The notes under the pieces: generated by a model
Seen by the model: the letters and a program-made list of their open reading frames with translations, nothing else
The model's database searches: none
Told to the model about the DNA's origin: nothing
In this document: positions 1 through 8,117 of the stretch, one piece after another
Layout: each line of letters starts with the position of its first letter
Position numbering within the stretch: position 1 is the stretch's first letter
Program-made: the position numbers and the translations under genes
Origin: Fusobacteriales bacterium
Lineage (GTDB): Bacteria > Fusobacteriota > Fusobacteriia > Fusobacteriales > Fusobacteriaceae
Length of the DNA: 64,000 nucleotides
Direction of reading: 5' to 3'
Assembly (NCBI GenBank): GCA_020063625.1
Contig: JAICDD010000010.1
Span: 1-64,000, forward strand

Positions 1-1136
1 TTATGTACTTCATGGTCATCAATACTTATAAAAATAACGCCATCATCTGTTAATAAATTCCTTGCTACTTTAAGTCTTGAATACATCATACTTAACCAAT
101 CACTATGAAATCTTCCATTACTCTCTGTATTTTGTACTAACTTATTCCCTTCCTCATCTATTATTTCACTTTTTTTATCATATTCTTCTTTATTCATTTT
201 AAAATTATCTTTATATATAAAATCTTTTCCAGTATTATATGGTGGGTCTATATATATCATTTTTATTTTTCCTAAATAACTCTCTTGTATTATTTTTAGA
301 GCATCTAAATTATCTCCTTCAATATATATATTTTTTGTATTTTCAAAATTTACACTTTCTTCTTTTACTGGTCTAAGTGTTTTGCTTGTGCTTTTATTTG
401 CATTATATAATGCTTCTTTTTTTCCCACCCAATTTAATCCATATCTTTCTCTTGGACCTTCTACTATTTCATCTGATAAAATTTGTCTTAATTTATCAAA
501 ATCTACTACTTTTTTTATATTTCCTTTTTCATCTTTTGTTTCTGTTACTACTTCATGAAATAATGCTTCTATTTTTCCTACATTATCTTGCTGTAAATCT
601 TTTGTTTTCATGTCAAATTTCATCATAATTTTAATATTATTAAGTTTATTATCTATTTCAATAATTTTTTCAAAACTTAAAGATAAGTCAATATTTTTTT
701 TTATGAATTTTTTTATAATATTTTCATAACAAATTTTCAGATTTTTTGCAGAAAAATCAAAATTTATATCTTCATTCCAATCAGATAAAAAATATTTCTC
801 AATATTTTTACTTTTTTTTAAAGCAATTCCATAAGCAAAATTATTTTTATAAGTAAATTTATATAAAATTATGTAAGGGATAGCGCTATCTATTATTTTT
901 AATAAATCTATTGGAATAACATTTGTTTTTAATTCTATTTCAAAAATTTGTATTTCTTTTATATTAGCATCTTTTTCAATTCCTACACTTTCTTCAGAAA
1001 TTTTATATTTCCATGTAATTTTTTTTATCTTTTCTTGAAATTTTTTTATTAAATTAGAATTCAAATCTTTTTTTTCGTAAAATTTACTTTTTGGAATAAA
1101 TCTATCTACTATACAACTATTTGGTAAATTTATCAT
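1..1136 (-). CDS. DUF4391-Mod fusion, type III-like DNA methyltransferase (partial, runs off left edge)
   Basis: This ORF is missing from the ORF track because it has no stop inside the window. I read it from ATG at 1136-1134 with a GGGGG ribosome binding site. The first ~170 residues resemble DUF4391 (start MINLPNSCIVDRFIPKSKF). The same frame then runs without a stop into a typical type III Mod N-terminus: DFDKLRQIL, GPRERYGLNW, YIEGDNLDALK and the catalytic motif IDPPYNTG, i.e. an N6-adenine methyltransferase of the class with DPPY first. It modifies host DNA as the protective half of a restriction system. It lies 22 bp after the helicase gene on the same strand, so it is probably co-transcribed, and a Res nuclease may follow beyond the edge. 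DUF4391 and Mod are normally separate proteins as far as I know; I checked that positions 621-662 contain no stop in this frame. Confidence 0.8.
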   Translation of the reverse strand, partial: MINLPNSCIVDRFIPKSKFYEKKDLNSNLIKKFQEKIKKITWKYKISEESVGIEKDANIKEIQIFEIELKTNVIPIDLLKIIDSAIPYIILYKFTYKNNFAYGIALKKSKNIEKYFLSDWNEDINFDFSAKNLKICYENIIKKFIKKNIDLSLSFEKIIEIDNKLNNIKIMMKFDMKTKDLQQDNVGKIEALFHEVVTETKDEKGNIKKVVDFDKLRQILSDEIVEGPRERYGLNWVGKKEALYNANKSTSKTLRPVKEESVNFENTKNIYIEGDNLDALKIIQESYLGKIKMIYIDPPYNTGKDFIYKDNFKMNKEEYDKKSEIIDEEGNKLVQNTESNGRFHSDWLSMMYSRLKVARNLLTDDGVIFISIDDHEVH

Positions 1137-1158
1137 AATTAACCCCCATAAATAGATA

Positions 1159-4100
1159 TTATTTTATTACAACAAATGCAATTAATTCAAAATCATCTAA
1201 TCCTTTAATATTATTTAAAAGAGCAGTAGTTCCATTATCTTCAAATAAACTATCAATTTCTTTTTCTTGTTTTATATTTAATATTGATTCTACTACTTTA
1301 TTTAATAAATTTGAATATTTTTCCATTTCTTTTCCATCATTAGTTTCATTATTAAATATTTCATATACTTCTTTTATAGGTTCATTATTTCCTTTTGATG
1401 TTGCTCTTAAAATATCTAATGTTTTCTTTACATTTATATGGTTTGATAAAATTTCTCCATTTTCTTTGATATATACTAGATAAAATGGATGTAATCTATT
1501 TATTTTATCTATATTAATATTTTCATTAATATTTTTTAATACAAATATTACTCCTTCTTCAATTCCTTTATCCAAATCTTTTTTACATACTGCGTGCATT
1601 CCATTTGGATAAGAATCTAAGTTATTATGTTTTATATAATTTATTAAATCCATTCTAAATTCATTTAATCCTAAATCTGTTATAGATATTCCAGTATTCA
1701 TTTCTTCTAAATCAACAACTTCATGCTGTAATCTTTCTAATTGTTTTTTTCTAAATAAGAGATCAGTTGATTCATTAGTAAGAACATTATCTTCTCCAGT
1801 AGCTGTCAAATCAACTATATGCATTCTAGCTTCTACTCTTTGTTTTAAATTTATATATTCATCTAATGATAATTGTGGCCAAAAATTTATTAATTGAATA
1901 TAGTTGTTTTTACTTCCTATTCTGTCTATTCTTCCAAATCTTTGGATAATTCGCACTGGATTCCAATGAATATCATAATTTACTAATGTATCACAATCTT
2001 GTAAGTTTTGCCCTTCAGATATACAATCAGTAGCAATTAACACATCAATTTCTGGTAAATTATTATTTTTTCTTCCTTTAGAGTTAGGCGAAAAATTTAT
2101 TAATAAATTATTAAATTCATTTTTTATATTTAATGTAGTTTTATTTTTATTATCGCCACTTATTTTAGCTGATTCTAAACCATAATATTCTTTTACATAT
2201 TTAGAAATGTTTTCATATAAATAATTAGCAGTATCTGCAAAAGCTGTAAAAATAAGTACTTTTTTATTATTTGGATTTATAGGATTTTTTATTTTATTAT
2301 CAATAATTTTCTTTAATTCATTTAATTTAGTATCGTGCTTAGGTGTTATTTTTTTTATATTATCGAGTATTTCGTTAGCTATTTCATAATCATGTAATAA
2401 ATCATTTTCCCATTGTTTAAAATCCATATCATATAAATTTACTCTAATTTTTTTTCCTACATTAAATTCATTATCTAGCCACTCATCATTATCAAAATTA
2501 AAATCAAAATCAGAATTAATAGAATTTGTTTCAATTTCACCATTATATAAGTTGTTTTTAAATTTATCAATTAAATCAACTATGTTTTCAATGTTTTCAA
2601 TGAAATTTATTAATGTAATTTTAAATGAATCAATAGAACTTTCTAGTCTTTTTAAAAAATTTACACGCATTAATATTTTTAATCCAGTTTCTCTTTGTTC
2701 TTGTTTAAATTTTATTTTTTCGTTAATATCAGTATCGTATAAATCACTATAAAATCTTTTTTTAGATGGTAATATATAAGCAAATGGTGTATACATAGAT
2801 AAATTAAAATTGCCTAATTTATCATATAATTCTTTTATTCCTATAAAATCATCTAAATCAGTAATTTCAGATCTAATTGTAAGAGGTTTCAATCTTTTAG
2901 GAAACTTTCCAATGCTCTTTACATCATAATATTTTTCAATATGTTTTCGACTACGAGCAATAGTTACTCCATCTAGTAGTTTAAAGAAATCATAATGAGA
3001 GCTAAGTAATTCTAATAACTCTTTTCCAGTTCTTAATTCTTCTGGCAAGTTAGTCCATTCATTAAAAATAGATTGAGCTGTTCTTAAAATATTATCAATA
3101 GATTTGTCTACACCTAATTTTTTGTCAATAATATTAGTTTCTCCTTCATAAGCAAGTGCAAGCTGATTTTTTAAATCATTAAACTTGTTATTTACAGGAG
3201 TTGCAGATAGCATTAAAACTTTTGTTTTAACTCCTTTTTTTATTACATCATTTAATAATTTTTGGTATCTTGTTTGTTTATCTTTATAAACATTGTTATT
3301 TCTAAAATTATGTGATTCATCAATAACAATTAAATCATAATTACTCCAATTTATTCTAGACAAATCTATTCCATTTGAATACCCTGAAGTTCTTAATAAA
3401 TCAGTATGATATAAAACATCATAATTCAACCTATCTTTTAATAAAGGATTATCTTCATAATTTCCCGTATAAGTTAACCAATTCACACCTAATTTTTTTG
3501 GAGTTAATACTAAAATACTTTTATTTCTTTCTTGATAATATTTTATAACTCCAAGTGCAGTAAAAGTTTTTCCAAGTCCTACACTATCAGCTAATATACA
3601 TCCATTATGTCTTTCAAGTTTATTAATGATTTCTATAACAGCGTCTTTTTGAAAATCATATAACATATTCCAGACTACAGAGTTTTTAAATCCAGTTTTT
3701 TCATTTATTACCTCATCTTCTGATAAATCCTCTAAAAACTCTTTAAATATATTGTATAAAATTAAGTGATAAATAAATTCAGGGGAATTTTCTTTATATA
3801 AATTTCCTAAATATTCTAAAACTTCTTCTGTTACATTTACGAGAATCTCATTATCATTCCAAATTTCATCAAATTTTTTGAGATATTCTTGAGAAGTATT
3901 TTTATCTAAAATTTTGTTTATAAATCCAAATATAACATTATCCTTTTTATATCCAAATCCAGCACTACTGAATTCATTTATTCCTAAATATAAAATTTGC
4001 TTATTTTCGTTGCTAATAATAAAAGAAGGGAGTATCTTTTCATTTTTTCTATTACTTTTGAATATTACTTTTTTTCTTATCCAGTCTCTACATTCTTTTG

Positions 4101-4416
4101 CAAGTGCTCTTCCAGTTAATTCATTTTTTAAATTTAATTCAAATTTTGATCCTACTATGGATTTTTCATTTTTTTTACTGTCTATTTCAAATTGTCTTTG
4201 TTCTTTTTTCTTTTTATCTTCTTCAATAAAAGTAGGGTCAATGAATATAAATCTCATTTGTTCTATTTTTTTTAATTCTTTTCTTAAGGATTCATATCCA
4301 TAAATAGAAAAAACTTCTGAAGCAACATATAATCTATCATTTTTTTTAATAGTTTCTTTTAGATTATCACCAACTTTTTTTAGTCTATTATCAAAATGTT
4401 CAATAATATCACTCAT
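1159..4416 (-). CDS. SNF2-family helicase with PLD-like N-terminus, restriction-modification associated
   Basis: This is a 1085-residue DEAD/DEAH SNF2 helicase. Walker A is DSVGLGKT (about 278-285), Walker B is DESH (366-369), and the helicase C-terminal lobe carries IATDCISEGQNLQ and QRFGRIDRIGS around 820-870. The first ~230 residues look like the phospholipase-D-like region that precedes SNF2 in defence-associated helicases; I could not identify a complete HKD motif. It is the first gene of a minus-strand operon with the DUF4391-Mod gene. Proteins of this architecture often sit with type III-like Mod/Res pairs and are thought to act as DNA translocases in restriction. The ribosome binding site is AGGGGGC, with an AT-rich promoter region upstream. 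Function in this operon is inferred from context. Confidence 0.82.
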   Translation of the reverse strand: MSDIIEHFDNRLKKVGDNLKETIKKNDRLYVASEVFSIYGYESLRKELKKIEQMRFIFIDPTFIEEDKKKKEQRQFEIDSKKNEKSIVGSKFELNLKNELTGRALAKECRDWIRKKVIFKSNRKNEKILPSFIISNENKQILYLGINEFSSAGFGYKKDNVIFGFINKILDKNTSQEYLKKFDEIWNDNEILVNVTEEVLEYLGNLYKENSPEFIYHLILYNIFKEFLEDLSEDEVINEKTGFKNSVVWNMLYDFQKDAVIEIINKLERHNGCILADSVGLGKTFTALGVIKYYQERNKSILVLTPKKLGVNWLTYTGNYEDNPLLKDRLNYDVLYHTDLLRTSGYSNGIDLSRINWSNYDLIVIDESHNFRNNNVYKDKQTRYQKLLNDVIKKGVKTKVLMLSATPVNNKFNDLKNQLALAYEGETNIIDKKLGVDKSIDNILRTAQSIFNEWTNLPEELRTGKELLELLSSHYDFFKLLDGVTIARSRKHIEKYYDVKSIGKFPKRLKPLTIRSEITDLDDFIGIKELYDKLGNFNLSMYTPFAYILPSKKRFYSDLYDTDINEKIKFKQEQRETGLKILMRVNFLKRLESSIDSFKITLINFIENIENIVDLIDKFKNNLYNGEIETNSINSDFDFNFDNDEWLDNEFNVGKKIRVNLYDMDFKQWENDLLHDYEIANEILDNIKKITPKHDTKLNELKKIIDNKIKNPINPNNKKVLIFTAFADTANYLYENISKYVKEYYGLESAKISGDNKNKTTLNIKNEFNNLLINFSPNSKGRKNNNLPEIDVLIATDCISEGQNLQDCDTLVNYDIHWNPVRIIQRFGRIDRIGSKNNYIQLINFWPQLSLDEYINLKQRVEARMHIVDLTATGEDNVLTNESTDLLFRKKQLERLQHEVVDLEEMNTGISITDLGLNEFRMDLINYIKHNNLDSYPNGMHAVCKKDLDKGIEEGVIFVLKNINENINIDKINRLHPFYLVYIKENGEILSNHINVKKTLDILRATSKGNNEPIKEVYEIFNNETNDGKEMEKYSNLLNKVVESILNIKQEKEIDSLFEDNGTTALLNNIKGLDDFELIAFVVIK

Positions 4417-4638
4417 AGAATGCCCCCTGTTATTTATATTTACCTTATAATTATTTTATAATAAATTTTATTTGTTCAAATATAATATTAATAAAATTAT
4501 TAATAAATTCTTAGTATACATTTTACCACAATTAATTTCATTTTTAAATGATTTTATTTAAAATAAAAAAGAAAAAAATAACTTATAAAAATTAGAATTG
4601 AATTATGATTTTATTTATACAAAAAAAATAGATTTTTT

Positions 4639-5054
4639 GTTACACAAAGAGCACGGAGAAAAACACTAAGGACCACTAAGTTTTTACTTTGTGGTTCTGA
4701 TTTTTCAATCTTTGTGTTCTTTGTGTAATTTTTTTAATCCGCGTTTTTCCGTGGCTAATTTTGTTTAATCTTTTTCTCTGAGATACTCTGATTACTCTGT
4801 TACTCTGCGTTGATTTTTTAAGTCTTCTTACTCTTCATTATTTTCCTATCTCTATGGTACTTTGTGTTCTCTTTTCTTTGTGCTGAATTTAATCAGTGAT
4901 AATCCGCGTTTTTCCGTGGCTAAATTTTAATTCTTCTCACTACTCACTACTTACTTCTCACTATTTTTTTATCCTGTGTTTATCTGTGTAAATCCCGTGG
5001 TTCCTAGTTTTTCTTTGTGGTTTTGATTTTTTATCTTTGTGCTCTTTGTGTAAC
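4639..5054. repeat. Modular intergenic repeat block A with 16-bp terminal inverted repeats
   Basis: This is a gene-free block between two divergent genes. It begins with a ~91-bp near-palindrome (4639-4729) built from CACAAAG, CACTAAG and CTTTGTG words. Two copies of a CCGCGTTTTTCCGTGG phrase follow (4737-4758 and 4902-4923), then ACTCTG-type and CTCACTACTTA-type phrases, and finally a half copy of the 91-bp element (about 5014-5054). The outermost 16 bases, GTTACACAAAGAGCAC, are perfectly inverted at 5039-5054. No ORF is convincing here. It is clearly less AT-rich than its surroundings. The same phrases recur in five other blocks in this window. Confidence 0.85.
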
Positions 5055-5065
5055 ACATTTCTAAA

Positions 5066-5167
5066 AGAAATTTATTTAACTTTCTCATAAATTTCTTTCA
5101 GAAATTTATTTAACTTTCTCATAAATTTCTTTCAGAAATTTATTTAACTTTCTCATAAATTTCTTTT
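5066..5167. repeat. Three tandem 34-bp units, each a hairpin
   Basis: The unit starts AGAAATTTATTTAACTTTCT and repeats exactly every 34 bp, beginning at 5066, 5100 and 5134. Each unit contains a perfect 10-bp inverted repeat (AGAAATTTAT / ATAAATTTCT) around an 11-base spacer, so three consecutive hairpins can form directly upstream of the azlC promoter. The function is unknown; it could be a repeat expansion, a protein-binding array or a terminator stack for upstream transcription. Confidence 0.85.
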
Positions 5168-5170
5168 AAC

Positions 5171-5198
5171 TTGACAAAATTATAAAAAAATATAAAAT
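5171..5198 (+). promoter_or_regulatory. Probable promoter of azlCD
   Basis: The -35 is TTGACA (5171-5176), the spacer is 16 bp, and the -10 is TAAAAT (5193-5198). It lies about 40 bp before the TTG start of azlC and immediately after the tandem hairpins. Confidence 0.55.
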
Positions 5199-5235
5199 GT
5201 ATTATATAATATATACAAAAAGAAGGTGAAAAAAG

Positions 5236-5961
5236 TTGAAGGAAAATAATTTTTTTAAAGGGGTAAAAGCAGCGACACCGATATTTTTATCATATTTTTC
5301 TATATCAATTACATTTGGATTAATTGTAAAATCCTTTGATTTAAATGGAGTGTTAGCAATTATTATGTCAATGACAAATTTTACAGGTGCTACTCAATTT
5401 ATATCTGTAAATATGATAGCAAATGGAATAGGAATCATTAATATTGCAATAACTACATTTATTATAAATAGCAGATATTTTTTAATGAGTTTTTGTGTAT
5501 CACAAAAAATGACAAATTTTAATTTAATAGAAAAATTATTATTTAGTTTTGGAATTACTGATGAAATTTTTGTATTATCAACTACACAAGAAAATTTATC
5601 AAAATCATTTTTATTAGGTGCACAACTTTATTCTTATTTTGGGTGGACAGCTGGTACAATTGTAGGAATAATTTTAGCTAGTTTTATTCCTATGCAAATA
5701 ATAGAAGCTGCTGCAATATCTATTTATATTATGTATTTGACACTTTTATTACCAAAAATTACATCTAATTCAAAATATTTGATAGCTGCTATTATATCAA
5801 TAATGTTTAGTGTGTTTTTTAAATATACTCCTTTTATAAATGAAATTGTAGGTAATTTTAGAATAATTTTATCAATTATATTATCAGCAATTGTAGCTTC
5901 AATTATAGTACCAATAGAAGAAAATAGTTATGAAGTGGAGGAAGTAGTAAATGAATACTAA
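5236..5961 (+). CDS. azlC: AzlC family branched-chain amino acid exporter, large subunit
   Basis: This 241-residue polytopic membrane protein has the AzlC signature near the N-terminus (PIFLSYFSISITFGLIVKSF) followed by GATQFISVNMI. AzlC pairs with the small AzlD subunit to export branched-chain amino acids or their analogues across the inner membrane. Translation starts at TTG, chosen because an AAGGTG ribosome binding site lies 7 bp upstream. The gene overlaps azlD by 11 bp, so the two are translationally coupled. The substrate is inferred from the family only. Confidence 0.9.
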   Translation: MKENNFFKGVKAATPIFLSYFSISITFGLIVKSFDLNGVLAIIMSMTNFTGATQFISVNMIANGIGIINIAITTFIINSRYFLMSFCVSQKMTNFNLIEKLLFSFGITDEIFVLSTTQENLSKSFLLGAQLYSYFGWTAGTIVGIILASFIPMQIIEAAAISIYIMYLTLLLPKITSNSKYLIAAIISIMFSVFFKYTPFINEIVGNFRIILSIILSAIVASIIVPIEENSYEVEEVVNEY

Positions 5962-6253
5962 ATTTTTAATAATAATTATAATAGGTGCTACTATAAATAT
6001 AATTTTAAGAGGAATCCCAATGGTGATTCCAAATTTAAAAAATAATAAATATATAGATTCGTTTTTAGAATATGTTCCTTATACAGCATTAGCAGCACTT
6101 CTTATTCCAGATGTATTTAGTAGTGGAAAAGATATATTAGCAATTATCATTACTTTAATTGTTGCAAGTATAATGATATTAAAAAAACAAAATAATTTAA
6201 TTATAGTTTTTTTAAGTATATTTATAGTATATTTATTTAATAATTATATATAA
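5951..6253 (+). CDS. azlD: AzlD family small subunit of amino acid exporter
   Basis: This is a 100-residue hydrophobic protein with about four membrane segments and the AzlD pattern LRGIPMVIPNL followed by YVPYTALAALLIPDVF. It overlaps the end of azlC and has a GGAGG ribosome binding site inside azlC. It forms the exporter with AzlC. A hairpin terminator follows the stop codon directly. Confidence 0.9.
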   Translation: MNTKFLIIIIIGATINIILRGIPMVIPNLKNNKYIDSFLEYVPYTALAALLIPDVFSSGKDILAIIITLIVASIMILKKQNNLIIVFLSIFIVYLFNNYI

Positions 6254-6256
6254 AAA

Positions 6257-6280
6257 AAGCCACTATTGTGGCTTAAATTT
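6257..6280. terminator. Terminator of azlCD
   Basis: The stem is AAGCCAC / GTGGCTT with a TATT loop, flanked by an A-run on one side and AAATTTTATT on the other. It lies between convergent genes and may work in both directions. Confidence 0.75.
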
Positions 6281-6310
6281 TATTCTAAAAAATATTTATA
6301 ATTTTTTCTA

Positions 6311-6757
6311 CTAAAAAATATTTGGTAACATATTATACATAGATAGCCATCTTTGGATAGCATTTTTATCTACTGCACCAATTCTCATATCTACTTGAAC
6401 TCCATCTATAAAAAGTATCATAGTAGGAACAGCACGTATCATAAATCCAGAAATTAATTTCATATTTTCTTTTGCATTTAATTTTACAATTTTCAAGTCA
6501 TTATATTCATTGTTTATCTCTTTTAAAGTTTCTTCTAATTTTTTACAGTTATCACAATCATCATTATAAATATTCAATATAACTGCACCATCAAATCTAA
6601 CAACTTCATCTAAATATGTTTCTGTATTTATCTCTCTTATCTCTTTCAAAATTATCTCCTTTCCGCAATAGATACAATTTAATTTATTATTTATATATTT
6701 TTTATCTATTTTAATTTTTTTGTGACAATTTGGGCATTTCATATTTATATAACTCAT
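6311..6757 (-). CDS. Zinc-ribbon thioredoxin-like protein with CDNC active site
   Basis: The 148 residues form an N-terminal zinc ribbon (C8, C11, C28, C31 in CPNC and CIYC) followed by a thioredoxin fold. This is the layout of thioredoxin 2 (TrxC). The active-site motif at 68-71 is CDNC rather than CGPC, and the cis-proline is kept (AVPT, P111). Both redox cysteines are therefore present, but the intervening pair is unusual and should change the redox potential or the partners. It is probably a cytoplasmic disulfide reductase. The ribosome binding site is GAGGTG, 6 bp before ATG. It is monocistronic, with repeat block B upstream. Confidence 0.8.
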   Translation of the reverse strand: MSYINMKCPNCHKKIKIDKKYINNKLNCIYCGKEIILKEIREINTETYLDEVVRFDGAVILNIYNDDCDNCKKLEETLKEINNEYNDLKIVKLNAKENMKLISGFMIRAVPTMILFIDGVQVDMRIGAVDKNAIQRWLSMYNMLPNIF

Positions 6758-6849
6758 TTTATCACCTCTTTCATCCCAAACTTTATTATAGCATTTATAT
6801 ATTATATTATAAAAATAAAAAAATTATTAAAAAATAAGAAATTTTGAAA

Positions 6850-7385
6850 ACACAAGATGCACACGGTATATTACATAAATTTTTTGTTACACAAAGAGCA
6901 CGGAGAAAATCACTAAGGACCACTAAGTTTTTCCTTTGTGGTTCTGCTTTTCTAGCTTTGTGCTCTTCGTGTAATTTTTTCTATTTCGCCTTTGGCGACT
7001 TACTTTTTTAAAGACAAAAAAGTAAGCAAAAAGTCTTTGCGCTAGTTTCTACGGATAATTTTTGTTACACAAAGGGCACGAAGAAAACCATTAAGGACCA
7101 CTAAGTTTTTTCTTTGTGGTTCTGATTTTTCTATCTTTGTGTTCTTCGTGTAACGCATTTATCAAGATATCTTCCGAAAATGCACTTTTTAAATTCTTCT
7201 TACTCTTAACTTCTCACTTCTTCCTCTTTACTTTTTACTAAATTATCAATTTTCCATTGTCCATTGTCAATTTTTTTCATCTCTGCGATACTCTGCGTTC
7301 TCTTTTCTTCGTGCTAAATTAAATCCGCGTTTTTCCGTGGCTAATTTTATTTAATCCTTCTCACTGCTTACTTCTTACTCTGAAC
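6850..7385. repeat. Modular intergenic repeat block B
   Basis: It contains two full copies of the 91-bp near-palindrome (6886-6975 and 7064-7154) in the same orientation. Between them lie a short GC hairpin (CGCCTTTGGCG, near 6990) and a CTTACTTTTTT / AAAAAAGTAAG hairpin (around 7000-7030). Then come a CCATTGTCCATTGTCAAT phrase, a CCGCGTTTTTCCGTGG copy (7323-7344) and CTCACT-type text. No credible gene is present. It separates the divergent thioredoxin and tetR genes. Confidence 0.85.
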
Positions 7386-7406
7386 TAATTCATTTTAAAA
7401 TTTTTC

Positions 7407-7435
7407 TTGACAATTTATATACCGTTAGGTATACT
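7407..7435 (+). promoter_or_regulatory. tetR promoter with overlapping operator
   Basis: The promoter is TTGACA (7407-7412), a 17-bp spacer and TATACT (7430-7435). A perfect dyad TATACC-GTTA-GGTATA (7418-7433) fills the spacer and overlaps the -10 box. The same dyad core reappears before the amylase gene, so TetR very likely represses its own transcription here. Confidence 0.8.
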
Positions 7436-7465
7436 AGATATATAAAATAAGATTAGGAGAAAAAA

Positions 7466-8035
7466 ATGTCGAAGAAAGAAGAAATGATTGAATCAGCAAT
7501 AGATTTATTTGCAACAGAAGGATATGATAATGTAGGAGTACAAAAAATTGTTGAATCAGTTGGAGTACAAAAGCCTACTTTATATTATTATTTTAAAAGT
7601 AAAGAAGGATTATTAGATAGTATACTTAGTGAAAAATTTTTACCATTTTTAAGTAAACTAGAACAAATAAAATACAATGGAGATATTGTATTAACACTTG
7701 AAAAAATTGTTTTTTTATATTTTGATTTTGCAAAAAAAAATTCTAATTTTTATAGAATAATATTAAATCTCACATTTGCACCAGAAAATAGTCAAGCATA
7801 TCAATCTACTATAAAATATTTAGAAAAAGAATATTTATTAATAGAAAAAATTTTTTTAGAAGCAGAAAAACAGCATGGAAATATGAAAGGTAGAAGTAAA
7901 ATGTTTTCTTATAGTTTTATAGGAATAATTAATTCAGCTATCACTTATTATTTTCATACAAAAAATAAAGAAGAACTTAATATTGATAATGCAAGAAAAC
8001 TTTCTAAGCAGTTTATGCACGGAATTTTTAGTTAA
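7466..8035 (+). CDS. TetR/AcrR family transcriptional repressor
   Basis: This is a 189-residue regulator with an N-terminal TetR helix-turn-helix (AIDLFATEGYDNVGVQKIVE, then KPTLYYYFKSKEGL at about 40-55) and a helical ligand-binding C-terminus. Matching dyads in its own promoter and in front of the downstream amylase gene indicate autoregulation and control of carbohydrate use. The inducer is unknown, perhaps a maltodextrin or a transported compound. The ribosome binding site is AGGAG. A terminator separates it from the amylase gene, so the two are separate transcripts under one repressor. Confidence 0.9.
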   Translation: MSKKEEMIESAIDLFATEGYDNVGVQKIVESVGVQKPTLYYYFKSKEGLLDSILSEKFLPFLSKLEQIKYNGDIVLTLEKIVFLYFDFAKKNSNFYRIILNLTFAPENSQAYQSTIKYLEKEYLLIEKIFLEAEKQHGNMKGRSKMFSYSFIGIINSAITYYFHTKNKEELNIDNARKLSKQFMHGIFS

Positions 8036-8048
8036 AATATTGATGAAT

Positions 8049-8070
8049 AAAGGGATAAACTCCCTTTTTA
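8049..8070 (+). terminator. Terminator after tetR
   Basis: The stem is AAAGGGA / TCCCTTT with a TAAAC loop, followed by TTATT. Confidence 0.75.
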
Positions 8071-8084
8071 TTATAAACAATCTA

Positions 8085-8100
8085 TATACCTAACGGTATG
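8085..8100. promoter_or_regulatory. Second TetR operator, before the amylase gene
   Basis: The dyad TATACC-TAAC-GGTATG has the ATACC/GGTAT core of the tetR promoter operator in inverted orientation (the spacer TAAC is the complement of GTTA). It ends 17 bp before the amylase start codon and abuts the AAGGAGG ribosome binding site. Confidence 0.75.
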
Positions 8101-8117
8101 TATAAGGAGGAAAAATT

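Noticed and set aside
377-628. Track ORF of 83 residues on the plus strand
   Set aside because: It is the antisense shadow of the DUF4391-Mod gene, Phe/Leu-rich as reverse frames of AT-rich genes are.
3914-4303. Track ORF of 129 residues on the plus strand
   Set aside because: Shadow of the SNF2 helicase with no ribosome binding site.
4639-5054. CRISPR-like appearance of repeat blocks because of 9-10 base periodic words
   Set aside because: There are no constant-length repeats separated by unique spacers and no cas genes in the window.
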